Shown piece by piece: positions 55,271 through 64,000 of a stretch of 64,000 bases of DNA (position 1 is its first letter; the number at the start of each line of letters is the position of its first letter). The translations under genes and the position numbers were made by a program. Source of the stretch: Bradyrhizobium sp. B124 (lineage in GTDB: Bacteria > Pseudomonadota > Alphaproteobacteria > Rhizobiales > Xanthobacteraceae); assembly GCF_038967635.1 (NCBI RefSeq), contig NZ_CP152413.1:7940001-8004000 (forward strand), in the 5' to 3' direction. The notes under the pieces are model-generated. The model was not told where the DNA came from, did no database searches, and was given only the letters and a program-made list of their open reading frames with translations.

Positions 55271-55856
55271 GTGTGCGGTCAGCGCGCCGCGTTAAAGCAC
55301 GTCATCGGCGCGCCTCGAGCCGGCCGCGATTCTGAGCGGTGCTATGAAATCAGAGCCACGTCAGATTGAAAACGGCTCTGTCGAAAAACCGGCAACAGGC
55401 AGCATCGTTCCAAAGGCATGCCGGCAGCAATGCGTGCTTTCTTCGGTGACGCGCACCTAATTTGAGGGACTGGCACGCCAATTTGAGGGACTTGAGGTTA
55501 GACTACATTGCCAAAGCCCCTTCTATATTGCGGCTTCTCCAGCGGGGAAGGTGGTCTTGGCTACCAAGCAGACCAAACCCCGTCGATGAAGCCTGACAGG
55601 CTGGCGTGTTTGGTGCTCGTCTCCCTCAAAACGAAGGCGGTTGACGAACCTATGAGCCAGGACGCAGAATCTCGGGGCCGGTAGGCGCGGCCTCAGTTCA
55701 CCGTGTTTTGCCAACTGACACGTTGTCCAAACGCCTGGATCACCGCCAGGCACCGGCCAGCATGGGCACGTTCCCTTGCGATCTTGGTGATGGTGGTGAC
55801 GTGATCCGCAACGAATTTCGGGCGGTCATGGCGGTCGATGAGAAAACGTTCGAGCA
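55271..55856. other. Gene-free stretch
   Basis: These ~590 bases hold no supportable gene. The phrase AATTTGAGGGACT recurs at about 55459 and 55483 as a short direct repeat, possibly the end of a degraded mobile element. Confidence 0.35.
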
Positions 55857-56822
55857 TTACTCATCTCGAATGCTCAAGCGCACCGGGGGCGTGAAGTATC
55901 GATATTTGCCGGTAAGCGTTTCATTGACGAATTGAAGGCCGTGATCACCATAGATCATATCCTCACGTACGTAGCCGTCCGCTATGGCCTCTCGATTATT
56001 GCCGCCAACTGTTTTTCGGTCAGTCGTCACCAGATGGCTGGCTGGCGGCGAGCCGAGTATTTCAATTATGGCAGCGCGTGGTGTGCCAAGTTTCAATGAA
56101 TTGAACTGTTTGGAAGGAATTATTCCGGCTTCCTTGATGAGCTCAGTTCTCATTCGCGGAAGATCTTCAGATCCAATCGGTCTACGAACCACAACTTTCT
56201 CGATGCAGTGTGAATGGATTGGAATGCCAGGGTGCGAGTCCCATTTGATGTAATGATCGGAACGCAAGATCTCCCAGCCCGCTTCTGTATAGATGGCCTC
56301 CAGCTCGCCGCGCTGGAACGATTTCTTGTGACCAGATGCCAAAGACTCCTTCGTAATAGGATGGTCTGGTTGATCGAGCGTGTTCGTGAAGCAATGAAAT
56401 CCCCCAGGGCGCGTTCGATCCATTAAGGTCGTGACGAGCGGCTTCCAGACTCCCCGTTCGGTGAAATGCAATACGCAATGCGCTATAAAGACGTCCAGGT
56501 GAGCAGGCGGCTGGAAGCCTTCAACACGAGCGACCCCACTCGTTATGTTCACGCCAAGATCACCTGCGAGCCGGTTCAGTTTGGAGATAGCGGCTTCGGA
56601 GATGTCGGTCGCGATCACCTGATGACCAAAATGAGCCAAATAGAGGGCATTGCGGCCTTCCCCGCAACCCAGCTCCACAACCACGCTCTTCGTGCGGAGA
56701 GCTGGTGCTATCTCGAAGATTTCGGGGCTGGGACCACCCATACACGATACGTTGGGTTCGGCGTAGCCCTGGTCCCACCAGAATGGTGAATGCTTCGCGA
56801 CCTCTTGCATACTGCACCTCAC
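55857..56822 (-). CDS. Class I methyltransferase with C-terminal extension
   Basis: The protein has about 321 residues, or 317 from the second ATG (MQEVAKHSPFWW). TehB-like motif I is VVVELGCGEGRNALYLAHFG, followed by VIATDISEAAISKLN and DVFIAHCVLHFTERG. The catalytic domain ends near residue 205. A further ~115 residues (ELIKEAGIIPSKQFNSLKLG ... VNETLTGKYRYFTPP) are unusual for TehB-type enzymes. Its start overlaps the end of the HemN-like gene, so the two are co-translated. The pair could modify a small-molecule product; the substrate is unknown. Confidence 0.75.
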   Translation of the reverse strand: MRCSMQEVAKHSPFWWDQGYAEPNVSCMGGPSPEIFEIAPALRTKSVVVELGCGEGRNALYLAHFGHQVIATDISEAAISKLNRLAGDLGVNITSGVARVEGFQPPAHLDVFIAHCVLHFTERGVWKPLVTTLMDRTRPGGFHCFTNTLDQPDHPITKESLASGHKKSFQRGELEAIYTEAGWEILRSDHYIKWDSHPGIPIHSHCIEKVVVRRPIGSEDLPRMRTELIKEAGIIPSKQFNSLKLGTPRAAIIEILGSPPASHLVTTDRKTVGGNNREAIADGYVREDMIYGDHGLQFVNETLTGKYRYFTPPVRLSIRDE

Positions 56823-58161
56823 GCTGCCTGATATTGCTCTTCGAGAGCCACGATCGTGTCTGAGTAAAACATTCTCGCCACGATGCTAGAATATTTGAAT
56901 CCTGCGTGAGTCAGTTGATAAGTATCACCGTCGGCCAGGTCGACGAGTTGCAGACATTCGATCGCCTTGAGCTCTTCGCCGAAATCGGCCGTCAGTTCGC
57001 GACCGAATACTGAAGCGTAGTTCTTTCTGCTCAGGGCTGACAACGTGAGGCCAAGCAGGACGTAGCGACGCGCGAGGTCGTCCGGCGTCAGTGCGATGCG
57101 ATCGCCTCAGGATCGAAGGAGCGAGCCGAGAAAGCGCTGATGATCGACGAAGCCGCATTCGAATCGACGGCATAGTCCGAACCATAGTGATATTGCCCGA
57201 AATAGCTTCTGGCGCCAGCTCCTAATCCTAGCAGGGGCGTTCCCTCGAAATCCGAGTTCTCCTGCCGGTAGGCTCGGTCGCCGGCGATCTTGGTGAAACG
57301 CGTAAAGGATTCCCGGCGGTAACCTTTGGACGCCATCAGAGCAACATTCTGGTCGTAGACCTCATACTTTTCCGCATCAGAGAAGAATAATTCGGGGGTG
57401 TGCGCCTTCGAGGTCATGATGTTTGTCATCGGACGAACAACGACGGGGTAAAGGGAGAGTGTCTGTGGCTCGTAGTCGAGCGCGCGGCCAAGCGAAAAGT
57501 TCCAGGAGTCGCGGGTTTGACCACGCAGGCCGTAGATCAGATCAAGATTGACGTGGGAAAAACATTTCGTCAGTGCTTTGATTCCTGCTTCTGCAGTCTC
57601 GATCGAATATGGTCTACCAGTGTGCGCAAGCTCGCCGGCTAACATGCTTTGGATACCCATGCTCATTCGGTTGACGCCATGCCCCTTCAGGCATTCCAGA
57701 AGGTTGTTGTCGAAACTGCCTGGCGCGCTCTCGACCGTAATCTCACATTTCCGGCTTCGTTTTGGAAATGCAGCGTCGAGCGCGGCAAAAAGATCGCTGA
57801 ATTGATGTTGAGTCAGCAGGGTTGGCGTGCCGCCGCCGAAGTAGATGCTTACAACCTCTCGATCTCCGAAGTATTCGCCATATCGCGCGATGTGCTCTGC
57901 CAGCCGAACCACATAAGACTCCCTCGTCGCCGGTGTTTGGCGCGTTGTAAGAAAGAGGGTGCAGTAGGTGCAGCGATAGCGGCAGAACGGGATATGGATA
58001 TAGATGTTGATTTGCTTAGAACGCCTAGCCTGCCCGATGACGTCAGTTATGCGCAGTGGCTGCGGAAAAGCCCGATAAGCGCGCTTGGAAGGATAACCAT
58101 AGACGTAGGTCGGCAACTCCTTTTTCGCTATGTTTGCCCGAAGAAAATCCACACAATCCAT
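56819..58161 (-). pseudogene. HemN-like radical SAM protein with a C-terminal frameshift
   Basis: The main frame (57088-58161) has the radical SAM cluster FCRYRCTYC (Cys60, Cys64, Cys67), SIYFGGGTPTLLTQ and GLGAGARSYFGQYHYGSDYA, as in coproporphyrinogen III oxidase/HemW-like proteins. Near 57105 the frame stops early. A second frame continues RIALTPDDLARRYVLLGLTL SALSRK to a winged-helix end at 56819 (written with a break). One indel would restore about 445 residues. HemN-like proteins include methyltransferases and cyclopropanases in natural-product pathways. The methyltransferase gene is coupled to the 3' end. Confidence 0.7.
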
Positions 58162-58958
58162 GACCTAACTCGTTGATTGCCAAAGCCGGCGAATGCCTGA
58201 ACGTCGTCTTTTGCCGAACGCCACTAGTTCATGCCTTGTGATCAACAGTTTCCATGGAAGCTGCCAATCCGCACTCGGTCGCGGCGTTTTCATACTTGTG
58301 CTCTTCAGGCCTAGCTGTGCGGCTTATGCGTAAAAAGCCGGATGCTCGCGGAGATAGCTAGCTACATCGGCTGCCACGCTGCGAAGTCCGCCAACGGCCC
58401 CTGTGAACAGCCAAGGCCTGCTTTCCCGAAGTGCAGATGCATCTTCAGCGATTCCTTCACACAGTACGCCGACATATCAGTCTTCATTGTTGTCTTCCCC
58501 ACAGTGATCGGATCAATCATCGATGCCGGTCGGCAGCTGCTGCCGCCGGGACCCGACGGCACTCAAGAGTCGTGCCAAGTACGTGGGAGAAGGCCCGAAA
58601 AGCCGTCCTGCATTTTATTCAACAACTTAACTGCGAGGGCTCGGGCCTTTCAGTCGAACATCATGTGTCGCGGACGTGACGAACCGGGGAATTGGAGCAA
58701 CGAAGTTATGTCGGAACGGCTGCAACCGGAAATGAGTGCTGGTCTTGTCACGGGGCGAGTAATGTTGTTTTGCAGATATTGTTAGCGCGCCGCACGGTTT
58801 CCGGAGTGGGGCGCTCTGCCCCACGCGTTTGATTAACTCTCGAAGGACTTGCTCCTCATGGCCCAGACGCGACTTGCCGGGCTTCTTCGATGCTCAATCC
58901 GTGGCATTTCGGAAATGTGCCAATTGCATCGTGGATGGGTATTGCGAGTCCCAATGCC
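58162..58958. other. Gene-free stretch
   Basis: These ~800 bases hold no supportable gene on either strand. Confidence 0.4.
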
Positions 58959-59168
58959 TCACGTTCGATGAAGCGGGCTTGATAGTTTCCGCATGCGCCA
59001 ATCTTCTGCGTCGTACTTTTCCACCGGCAACTGCAATCTTTTGGCCCGTTCGTCGCGGTCCCTCTTTCGAAACTCCCGCTCGCTGCGCTCGAACTTGGCT
59101 AGTTCGTCATTCACGGCTCGCGTGAACTCAGCGTGCGAGGCGCTGGCGCTTCGGATGCGGTCGGACAT
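58959..59168 (-). CDS. Small charged protein of unknown function
   Basis: The 69-residue protein begins MSDRIRSASASHAEFTRAVN, then KFERSEREFRKRDRDERAKR, and is highly charged and probably helical. AGGAG lies 7 bases before the ATG at 59168, which makes this start better than the ATG two codons earlier (59174). No family was recognised. It stands alone. Confidence 0.5.
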   Translation of the reverse strand: MSDRIRSASASHAEFTRAVNDELAKFERSEREFRKRDRDERAKRLQLPVEKYDAEDWRMRKLSSPLHRT

Positions 59169-59797
59169 ATTCATCTCCTGACAATTTGGTCAGAAACGTA
59201 AACCGAAATACCGCGAATGACTCCAATCTTACACCATCTTGAAAACGCGGCGAAATAGCAACAAATTGGGTGAAATCACTGCGAACGAGGCTCTTTCCCA
59301 TTTTCGCAGCGTTGGGCCACGATTGCTACCGTTACGGTGCCACGGCTGCGAACGAACCGGACACCGCGGGCCGCTTACCCTCACTTCTCAGGCCAGCGGC
59401 AATTTGGACACCAGGTGAGCCAGCGTGGCTTGCCGGGGACTCCTGCGAGGGAGCCCAAATCCGCAACGTACTATACACGGTCTTGCTTGTTTGAGGTACG
59501 ACGAGACAATGGCTATGGCGGAGCGAAGATTCCGAGCTTCTTGAAGTTTCTTAGTTCTATTCTAGCGAGCGGTTTAAACTGGACGCTTGGTCATTTGCAG
59601 GCGATTTCCGGGTCATCCAGATCGCGCGGCTCTTCTCTATTGCCTTCCTTCGAGTTTACGAACTTCATGCTGACGCGCGGTGGAACTGCGAAGTCAATAT
59701 CAAGAAATGCCGTGCCCAATTTCATGTTGCTCTGAATACGCTTGGCGGTCGCCGCACTGGATGGCTTAGCGAATCTCGCGCTGTCATCGGGAGTGAT
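59169..59797. other. Gene-free stretch
   Basis: These ~630 bases between the divergent small gene and the nuclease gene hold no supportable gene. Promoters for both should be here. Confidence 0.35.
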
Positions 59798-60607
59798 TTG
59801 AGCTCGACAGCAAAATTCAAGGAATTGAATTCACTCGTTAATTCGCGAGCGACAATCGTTGCGATTGCAAAGAACGTTTCGGAGGCTGTGTCAAACTACC
59901 GGAACTCTGATCTGCCGTTGTCGATGAAGATCGCTCTTCCCGCGACGTTGGCCGCCATCCCGTTGGTCGGAGGACACGCCGCCGGAGTTGCAGCGTTTGG
60001 CGGCGCTGTCGGTGTACCGGTGCTGTTGCTGATTTTTCTCGGTACAGCAGGCATTACGTCCATCATCGAAGCCGTCGTTACAAACCCGGACGCGCGGCCC
60101 CACATTGCCGAAATCATTGACGCCATAGTCCAAGATGAGCGCTTGCGTCGAGCTAGCGCTCAAATGAAGGCTGCGATGAGAGAGCAGCCCATGGATCCCA
60201 CCCGGTTCGCAGTTCCTCCCGAAGAGTCGGCTCTTCGTGCTTATCTGCTCAGCATGGACCCTTTTCACTTCGAGCGTCACACGATGAGCTTTTTCGACGC
60301 GGCGGGCTTCGAGGCCTGGGCGACGCGGAACTCAAATGACTTCGGCGTCGATGGCTTCGCCGTTCACCCTGATGGTTTGATTATCGTTCAATGCAAGCGG
60401 AACTCCTCCGCAAACCGGGTGGGGCGGCCGACTATCCAACAGTTCAAGGGCGTGATTGAAGAGCAGGGCGCACTTCGGGGCTACGTTGTCTCCACGTCTA
60501 CGTTTACCGAGGAGGCGAAAGAATCTGCTGTGCTGTCGGAAAAAATCGTTTTGGTAGATATCGACGGTCTCGTGCGATGGCACGCCGAAGCCCCGACGTT
60601 TTTGTAA
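59798..60607 (+). CDS. Membrane-anchored Mrr-like restriction endonuclease
   Basis: The 269-residue protein has a TTG start preceded by GGGAG. Hydrophobic stretches at about 45-65 and 70-92 (IALPATLAAIPLVGG, VGVPVLLLIFLGTAGITSII) predict membrane insertion. The C-terminal Mrr/PD-(D/E)XK domain reads PFHFERHTMSFFDAAGFEAW, then SNDFGVDGFAV (Asp185) and LIIVQCKRN (Gln198-x-Lys200), and ends with RGYVVSTSTFTEEA. Mrr-type domains cut DNA, often modified or foreign. A nuclease domain tethered to a membrane is reminiscent of phage-defence effectors. No methyltransferase is nearby. Confidence 0.75.
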   Translation: MSSTAKFKELNSLVNSRATIVAIAKNVSEAVSNYRNSDLPLSMKIALPATLAAIPLVGGHAAGVAAFGGAVGVPVLLLIFLGTAGITSIIEAVVTNPDARPHIAEIIDAIVQDERLRRASAQMKAAMREQPMDPTRFAVPPEESALRAYLLSMDPFHFERHTMSFFDAAGFEAWATRNSNDFGVDGFAVHPDGLIIVQCKRNSSANRVGRPTIQQFKGVIEEQGALRGYVVSTSTFTEEAKESAVLSEKIVLVDIDGLVRWHAEAPTFL

Positions 60608-61391
60608 ACAAGAGTCTGACGGACCCCGCTTGGCCACTCAATAAGTCGTTGAGAAGAAGTCTTCTTCCCGGGTTTTGGCGTATTTGCACCCCCGCTACCA
60701 AGCGGTCTCCCAGCCAGGGAACCTCGCAAGAACGGTGCGCCTAACAGTTCCTGCAATCGGCCTTTGATCTCGACATCGAATGCACCTTTTGCGCCGAGCT
60801 CATCATGCACCACGAACGCCGGCGTAGAGGGGCAATCAGCTCGGGACGCTTGGATGGCCTTTCATCGTCGAGTGCCGATCCGAGAGCCTCAACGTCTGCC
60901 AGATAGTTCCGGATCGCGGCGGGATGGAGGGCAATTGTTCTGCCCTGATCGTCGGCAGCAGCAAGCTGTTCTTCTGCTCTTCGACCGATTGCCCTTCAGT
61001 GTCCAAGGCGTTCAGGCGAGGTCTGAGGGAGCTGGTCTGCGCGCCTTGCTTGGCCGATTTAGCCGATACTGGCTTGGAGCCGGACAAGATGTAAGACCGT
61101 CGTTCTCAGGCCACGGCCTTGAGGGACTGAGTGCTGTAGCCCCATGGCAGTAGCGATACCGTGTCTTTCCTCACACCACATAGGGGATCTCTCGGCGGAG
61201 CCCGCATGTTCGTTAGGCAAAATGGTTCGCGGCATAATGCCGGCCAATCGCTTTAAGCGGCTTTAATATACCGCGATCAAGCCTCAATCAGAGGGCGATT
61301 GCATGCCTTACTACGCGCGAGGCGCCGGCGGAAGGGGGTGGTTTTTATCCAGATCCGGTTTTGCCGTCACGGTACGCGCACGCTCAACACC
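60608..61391. other. Gene-free stretch
   Basis: These ~780 bases hold no supportable gene. Minus-strand frames at 60481-60813 and 60836-61087 have some protein-like sequence but no motif and no ribosome-binding site. Confidence 0.35.
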
Positions 61392-61809
61392 CTATCGGTT
61401 GGCCGCGGTCCAGGGATCGATCATCGTCAGAGCGGCGGCATTGAACGCACTTGTGTCGCGCGATGCCACGGCAAATCCGTGCGCGGCGGCGATTGCGGCG
61501 ATATAGCCAGCGGCGTGGGGAAGTCCTTTCCGGCCGCGCGCGCTTCGAGTTCGGCATAGCGCGCGCCGCGGTGGTATCGAAGGGCAGGATGCGGGCCATG
61601 AACCGGTCCGGCACGCAGTCGAGCGCAGCTCCCAGCCTGTCGTTGCGCTTGCCGCGCGGCAGCGCGCCGATGCCGAACAATAGTTCGGCGATGGTGACGC
61701 TGGAGAGAAACAGCGTCTCGGCCGCCTGGGCGTCGAGCCAGTCACGGACCGATGGATGCGGTTCGGGCTTCATCGCCTCGGAGACCACACTGGTATCGAG
61801 TAGGATCAT
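61392..61809 (-). pseudogene. vapC: VapC-type PIN-domain toxin, frameshifted
   Basis: PIN-domain features are LLDTSVVSEAMKPEPHPSVR (first catalytic Asp), LFLSSVTIAELLFGIGALPR and ILPFDTTAAR in the first frame. The conserved C-terminal part YIAAIAAAHGFAVASRDTSA FNAA lies in another frame (61392-61530; written with a break). A middle piece YAELEARAA lies in the third frame. At least two indels separate them, so the toxin is inactive. Its ATG overlaps the vapB stop. Confidence 0.75.
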
Positions 61810-62060
61810 TCGAAGCGCATCGGCTCAGCGGCACGCGCGTCGCGGCCATGTTCAAGTGCATCGACATCGGCATTGGTGAGGCCGATCTTCCGGCTCATCT
61901 CCGAAAGGGCGGTGCCGAGCTGTAGCCGGCCATCGGGACGCACGGCGGCCTCCAGAATGGCGCGCATTTCCGCTTCCGCGCTGCGATTGTGCTGCGCCGC
62001 GCGGACTTTCAGGGCGCGATGCGCCTCCTCGGAAAGGTTGCGGATGGTGACAGCGGCCAT
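61806..62060 (-). CDS. vapB: VapB/FitA-type antitoxin
   Basis: The 84-residue ribbon-helix-helix antitoxin of the FitA-like plasmid stability family reads AAVTIRNLSEEAHRALKVRA, then HNRSAEAEMRAILEAAV. It binds DNA through the N-terminal ribbon-helix-helix and would neutralise the VapC encoded just downstream. GGAGG lies 8 bases before the ATG. The antitoxin is intact although its partner toxin is broken. Confidence 0.85.
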   Translation of the reverse strand: MAAVTIRNLSEEAHRALKVRAAQHNRSAEAEMRAILEAAVRPDGRLQLGTALSEMSRKIGLTNADVDALEHGRDARAAEPMRFE

Positions 62061-63189
62061 GATGGCGTCCTCCGGAGACTGACTACGGTGCTATCAAAGT
62101 CGAATTTCTGATAGCATTTTTCAAGAGGAGGCGCTCACGGGGCGGCGGTAGGTCCGTGGGGCGAAGTTATTTCCGAAGCCAGCCGCCATCTTTCCCTGAA
62201 GACACCGCATAGAGGAGCCACGTGGTATTGTTCGCCCACTGCCGCGCGAACGAGAAAAGGCGCTTTGCCCTCCTTCCGTAACATCGGGTGACTGAGGGCC
62301 TATGCGCGGAATTCAGAAACCTCTTGCGACGTATAGCAGTGATGCGAGCGGCGACGTTCTTAGCCGCTGCTCTCGTTTATCTTGCGCGCAGTGAGCGACG
62401 GTTGCGGATTGCCGCTGGGGCGCCGGACCGTTGCAGAACAGTTCGCGGCAAGGCTTGGCGCTCACCCACGGCCAGCCCGCATGGCCGCCGCGGGCCGTAT
62501 CGGCGCAAAATCTCGTCCCTTCGATGTCGTTCGCGAAATGCGCCTTCCATGAAGGATACGCACGCTCGTCGTCGGTTCCGACCTGGGAATCGGGACGATC
62601 GAGGGAAGCTGCGCGATCGAGAACGACGACGAGCCGCTTGAAGCGGTCCATGCAATCAGGGGCGAACGCTGCGCATCGCTGTTCTCGTAACGATTTTTCA
62701 GTTTCGAGCTTGGCCGGCCGGCTTCCCACAACGTCCGAATGAACTGGCGCGGCGCAATCGCCCATCCGTTGCCTGGCCTCCGGTTTCGCATGGAGGGAAA
62801 TTACGTGGCTAACGACCGACCATTCAGGAATATTTCTAAGACGCAATGCATGGCTCCCCGAATATGTCGCTCATCGATTAGAGGGCCCGCGCCTTGCGTT
62901 AGAGGTGATCGAGCACGGACCTGACCGACGATACCGCGTCACCTACCAGAAGGCAGAGGTTCAGTTTCAACCGACCGTTCGTTAAGCTGCGCAGGCGCAT
63001 CGAGCGCGTTTAACAACCGAAGGAGTTAAGCGGAGCGCCGCCGGATGTGACGCGCCATGCGATTTCTGCGCTCTTTGCTTCTCCTCTGCTCTCCTTCTTG
63101 AAACGACAGTTTTAGGCTGTGGTTGGACTGCTCTTATTCCCATCGACCGCCAAATTGATACCCACTGCCGCGACTGACGAGCGATATCG
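62061..63189. other. Gene-free stretch
   Basis: About 1.13 kb hold no supportable gene. Overlapping frames on both strands between 62288 and 62846 show no motif. Confidence 0.4.
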
Positions 63190-64000
63190 ATGGTGAAGCA
63201 GATACCCGCGTTGACCGGCATCCGGTTTATCGCAGCAGCGGCGGTAGCAGTGTCTCACGGCGGTAGCTTGTTCTTGGAGGGAACGAGCCTGACACTCGAT
63301 ATCAGTATCGGGACACTAGGCCTCTTCGGAATGTCCGTCTTCTTCACGCTGAGCGGGTTTGTTATTCAATACAACTATGGCACCTCGATTGCCGACAGCC
63401 CGCGGAAGGCGATCCCGCAATTTCTCGTGGCGCGCATAGCGCGAATCTATCCGCTCTTTGTTGTTCTGTTCCTTGTTGAACTCTTGACCGGTCCGATGGT
63501 CTGGCCGTGGCTTCTTGGAACGCCGAGGGCGGCGGAGGGATTTTCCTCGCACATTGTCCCTTTTCAGCTTGGAATGATTCAGACCTGGTTCTTCGCGAAC
63601 GTAGCTGGTGTCGCGCCCGTCTGGCAGTATGAGCCGATCGGCATCGTCAGTTGGTCAGTGAGTACCGAATGGTTCTTCTATCTCGCTTTTCCGTTTCTTT
63701 GTCCGCTACTTGCGCGGATCCGAACTGTGCCCGCTGCGATCCTGTGCGCGATTGGAGCCATCACAATCGAGTTGGGTCTCGACGCTGCGGTGTTAATGCT
63801 TCAGAGTCGGATCAACCTGTTTGCGCTTCATGCCTATGGGACGGAGGCGGCGCTGCCGAACTGGAAAAACAGTCTCATCCTTTGGATCGTCTACTTCGCG
63901 CCGTTTTGCAGGGTATGGGAATTTGTCCTCGGCTGTTGTTTGGCGAAACTCCATGAACTGTGGCTGGCTCAGGATTTTAGACCACCTCGCGCTCTGCTTG
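63190..64000 (+). CDS. Acyltransferase 3 family membrane protein, runs off the right edge
   Basis: The open frame runs from ATG 63190 to the window end (270 residues seen) without a stop. It begins MVKQIPALTGIRFIAAAAVA VSHGG (written with a break), typical of acyltransferase 3/OafA-type proteins, with the conserved early Arg-x10-His layout. FFTLSGFVIQYNYG and the hallmark IVSWSVSTEWFFYLAFPFLC follow, with several further TM segments. Such enzymes O-acetylate or otherwise acylate sugars and lipids at the inner membrane; NodX/NodL-like decoration is one rhizobial possibility (inference). The 3' end is missing. Confidence 0.82.
   Translation, partial: MVKQIPALTGIRFIAAAAVAVSHGGSLFLEGTSLTLDISIGTLGLFGMSVFFTLSGFVIQYNYGTSIADSPRKAIPQFLVARIARIYPLFVVLFLVELLTGPMVWPWLLGTPRAAEGFSSHIVPFQLGMIQTWFFANVAGVAPVWQYEPIGIVSWSVSTEWFFYLAFPFLCPLLARIRTVPAAILCAIGAITIELGLDAAVLMLQSRINLFALHAYGTEAALPNWKNSLILWIVYFAPFCRVWEFVLGCCLAKLHELWLAQDFRPPRALL

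Noticed and set aside
1..64000. nod boxes, NifA/sigma-54 promoters, tRNA genes and CRISPR arrays
   Set aside because: I looked for these by eye and found no convincing match. One TGGCAC near 55471 lacks the TTGC partner of a sigma-54 promoter.

Overview
The window looks like accessory DNA from a rhizobial symbiosis island or integrative conjugative element (Bradyrhizobium/Mesorhizobium type). The evidence is two copies of a QseM/FseA-like DUF2285 transfer-control module with a QseC-like repressor, dense remnants of IS630, IS5, IS481, IS701 and IS1182, a group II intron, and many duplicated and decayed genes. No nod or nif gene, tRNA, rRNA or CRISPR array was recognised.

Layout. 0.2-4.3 kb: two qseM-fseA pairs flank a qseC-like gene. 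4.5-8.2 kb: a LysR fragment cut by an IS630, then a nucleotidyltransferase and a PEP mutase (phosphonate cluster 1). 8.6-13.9 kb: IS5 relic, alpha/beta hydrolase, Crp and Lrp regulators, a broken SWIM-like gene and a third DUF2285 relic. 14-17.1 kb: decayed IS481, a LysR regulator and phosphonopyruvate hydrolase. 18.4-25.5 kb: a five-gene Dpp-type ABC importer and a DadA-like FAD oxidoreductase, with a relic of a phosphodiesterase gene between them. 25.5-28.1 kb: group II intron and IS701 relic. 28.2-31.1 kb: small, partly broken genes (HEPN-like, SRAP peptidase, Cys-rich proteins). 31.3-35.5 kb: a 4-TM protein, an E2-E1-JAB fusion and a metallo-beta-lactamase (MBL) fold protein. 35.9-39.4 kb: IS1182 relic, dppC relic, intact alkaline-phosphatase-family phosphodiesterase and an aminotransferase. 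40.3-46.7 kb: a second MBL plus 4-TM pair, a HemN-like fragment and a membrane pentapeptide-repeat protein. 47.4-53.7 kb: phosphonate cluster 2 (PEP mutase, aminotransferase, nucleotidyltransferase, CDP-alcohol phosphatidyltransferase, methyltransferase, MFS transporter). 54-58.2 kb: GH18 chitinase-like protein, methyltransferase and a frameshifted radical SAM gene. 59-64 kb: small protein, membrane-anchored Mrr-like nuclease, VapB with a broken VapC, and an acyltransferase that runs off the right edge.

Two themes stand out. First, one island carries both phosphonate construction (PEP mutase, aminotransferase, nucleotidyl activation, CDP-alcohol transferase, exporter) and phosphonate consumption (LysR, phosphonopyruvate hydrolase, importer, oxidoreductase, phosphodiesterase). 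This resembles a producer-plus-catabolism arrangement, and the biosynthetic branch has no phosphonopyruvate decarboxylase. Second, two MBL-fold proteins are each next to a protein with a 2TM-soluble-2TM layout. One pair also has a fused ubiquitin-like E2-E1-JAB protein, and only that MBL ends in a C-terminal glycine. No CD-NTase or ubiquitin-like protein is visible, so this may be an uncharacterised conjugation-controlled defence module. The functional statements about both themes are inference.
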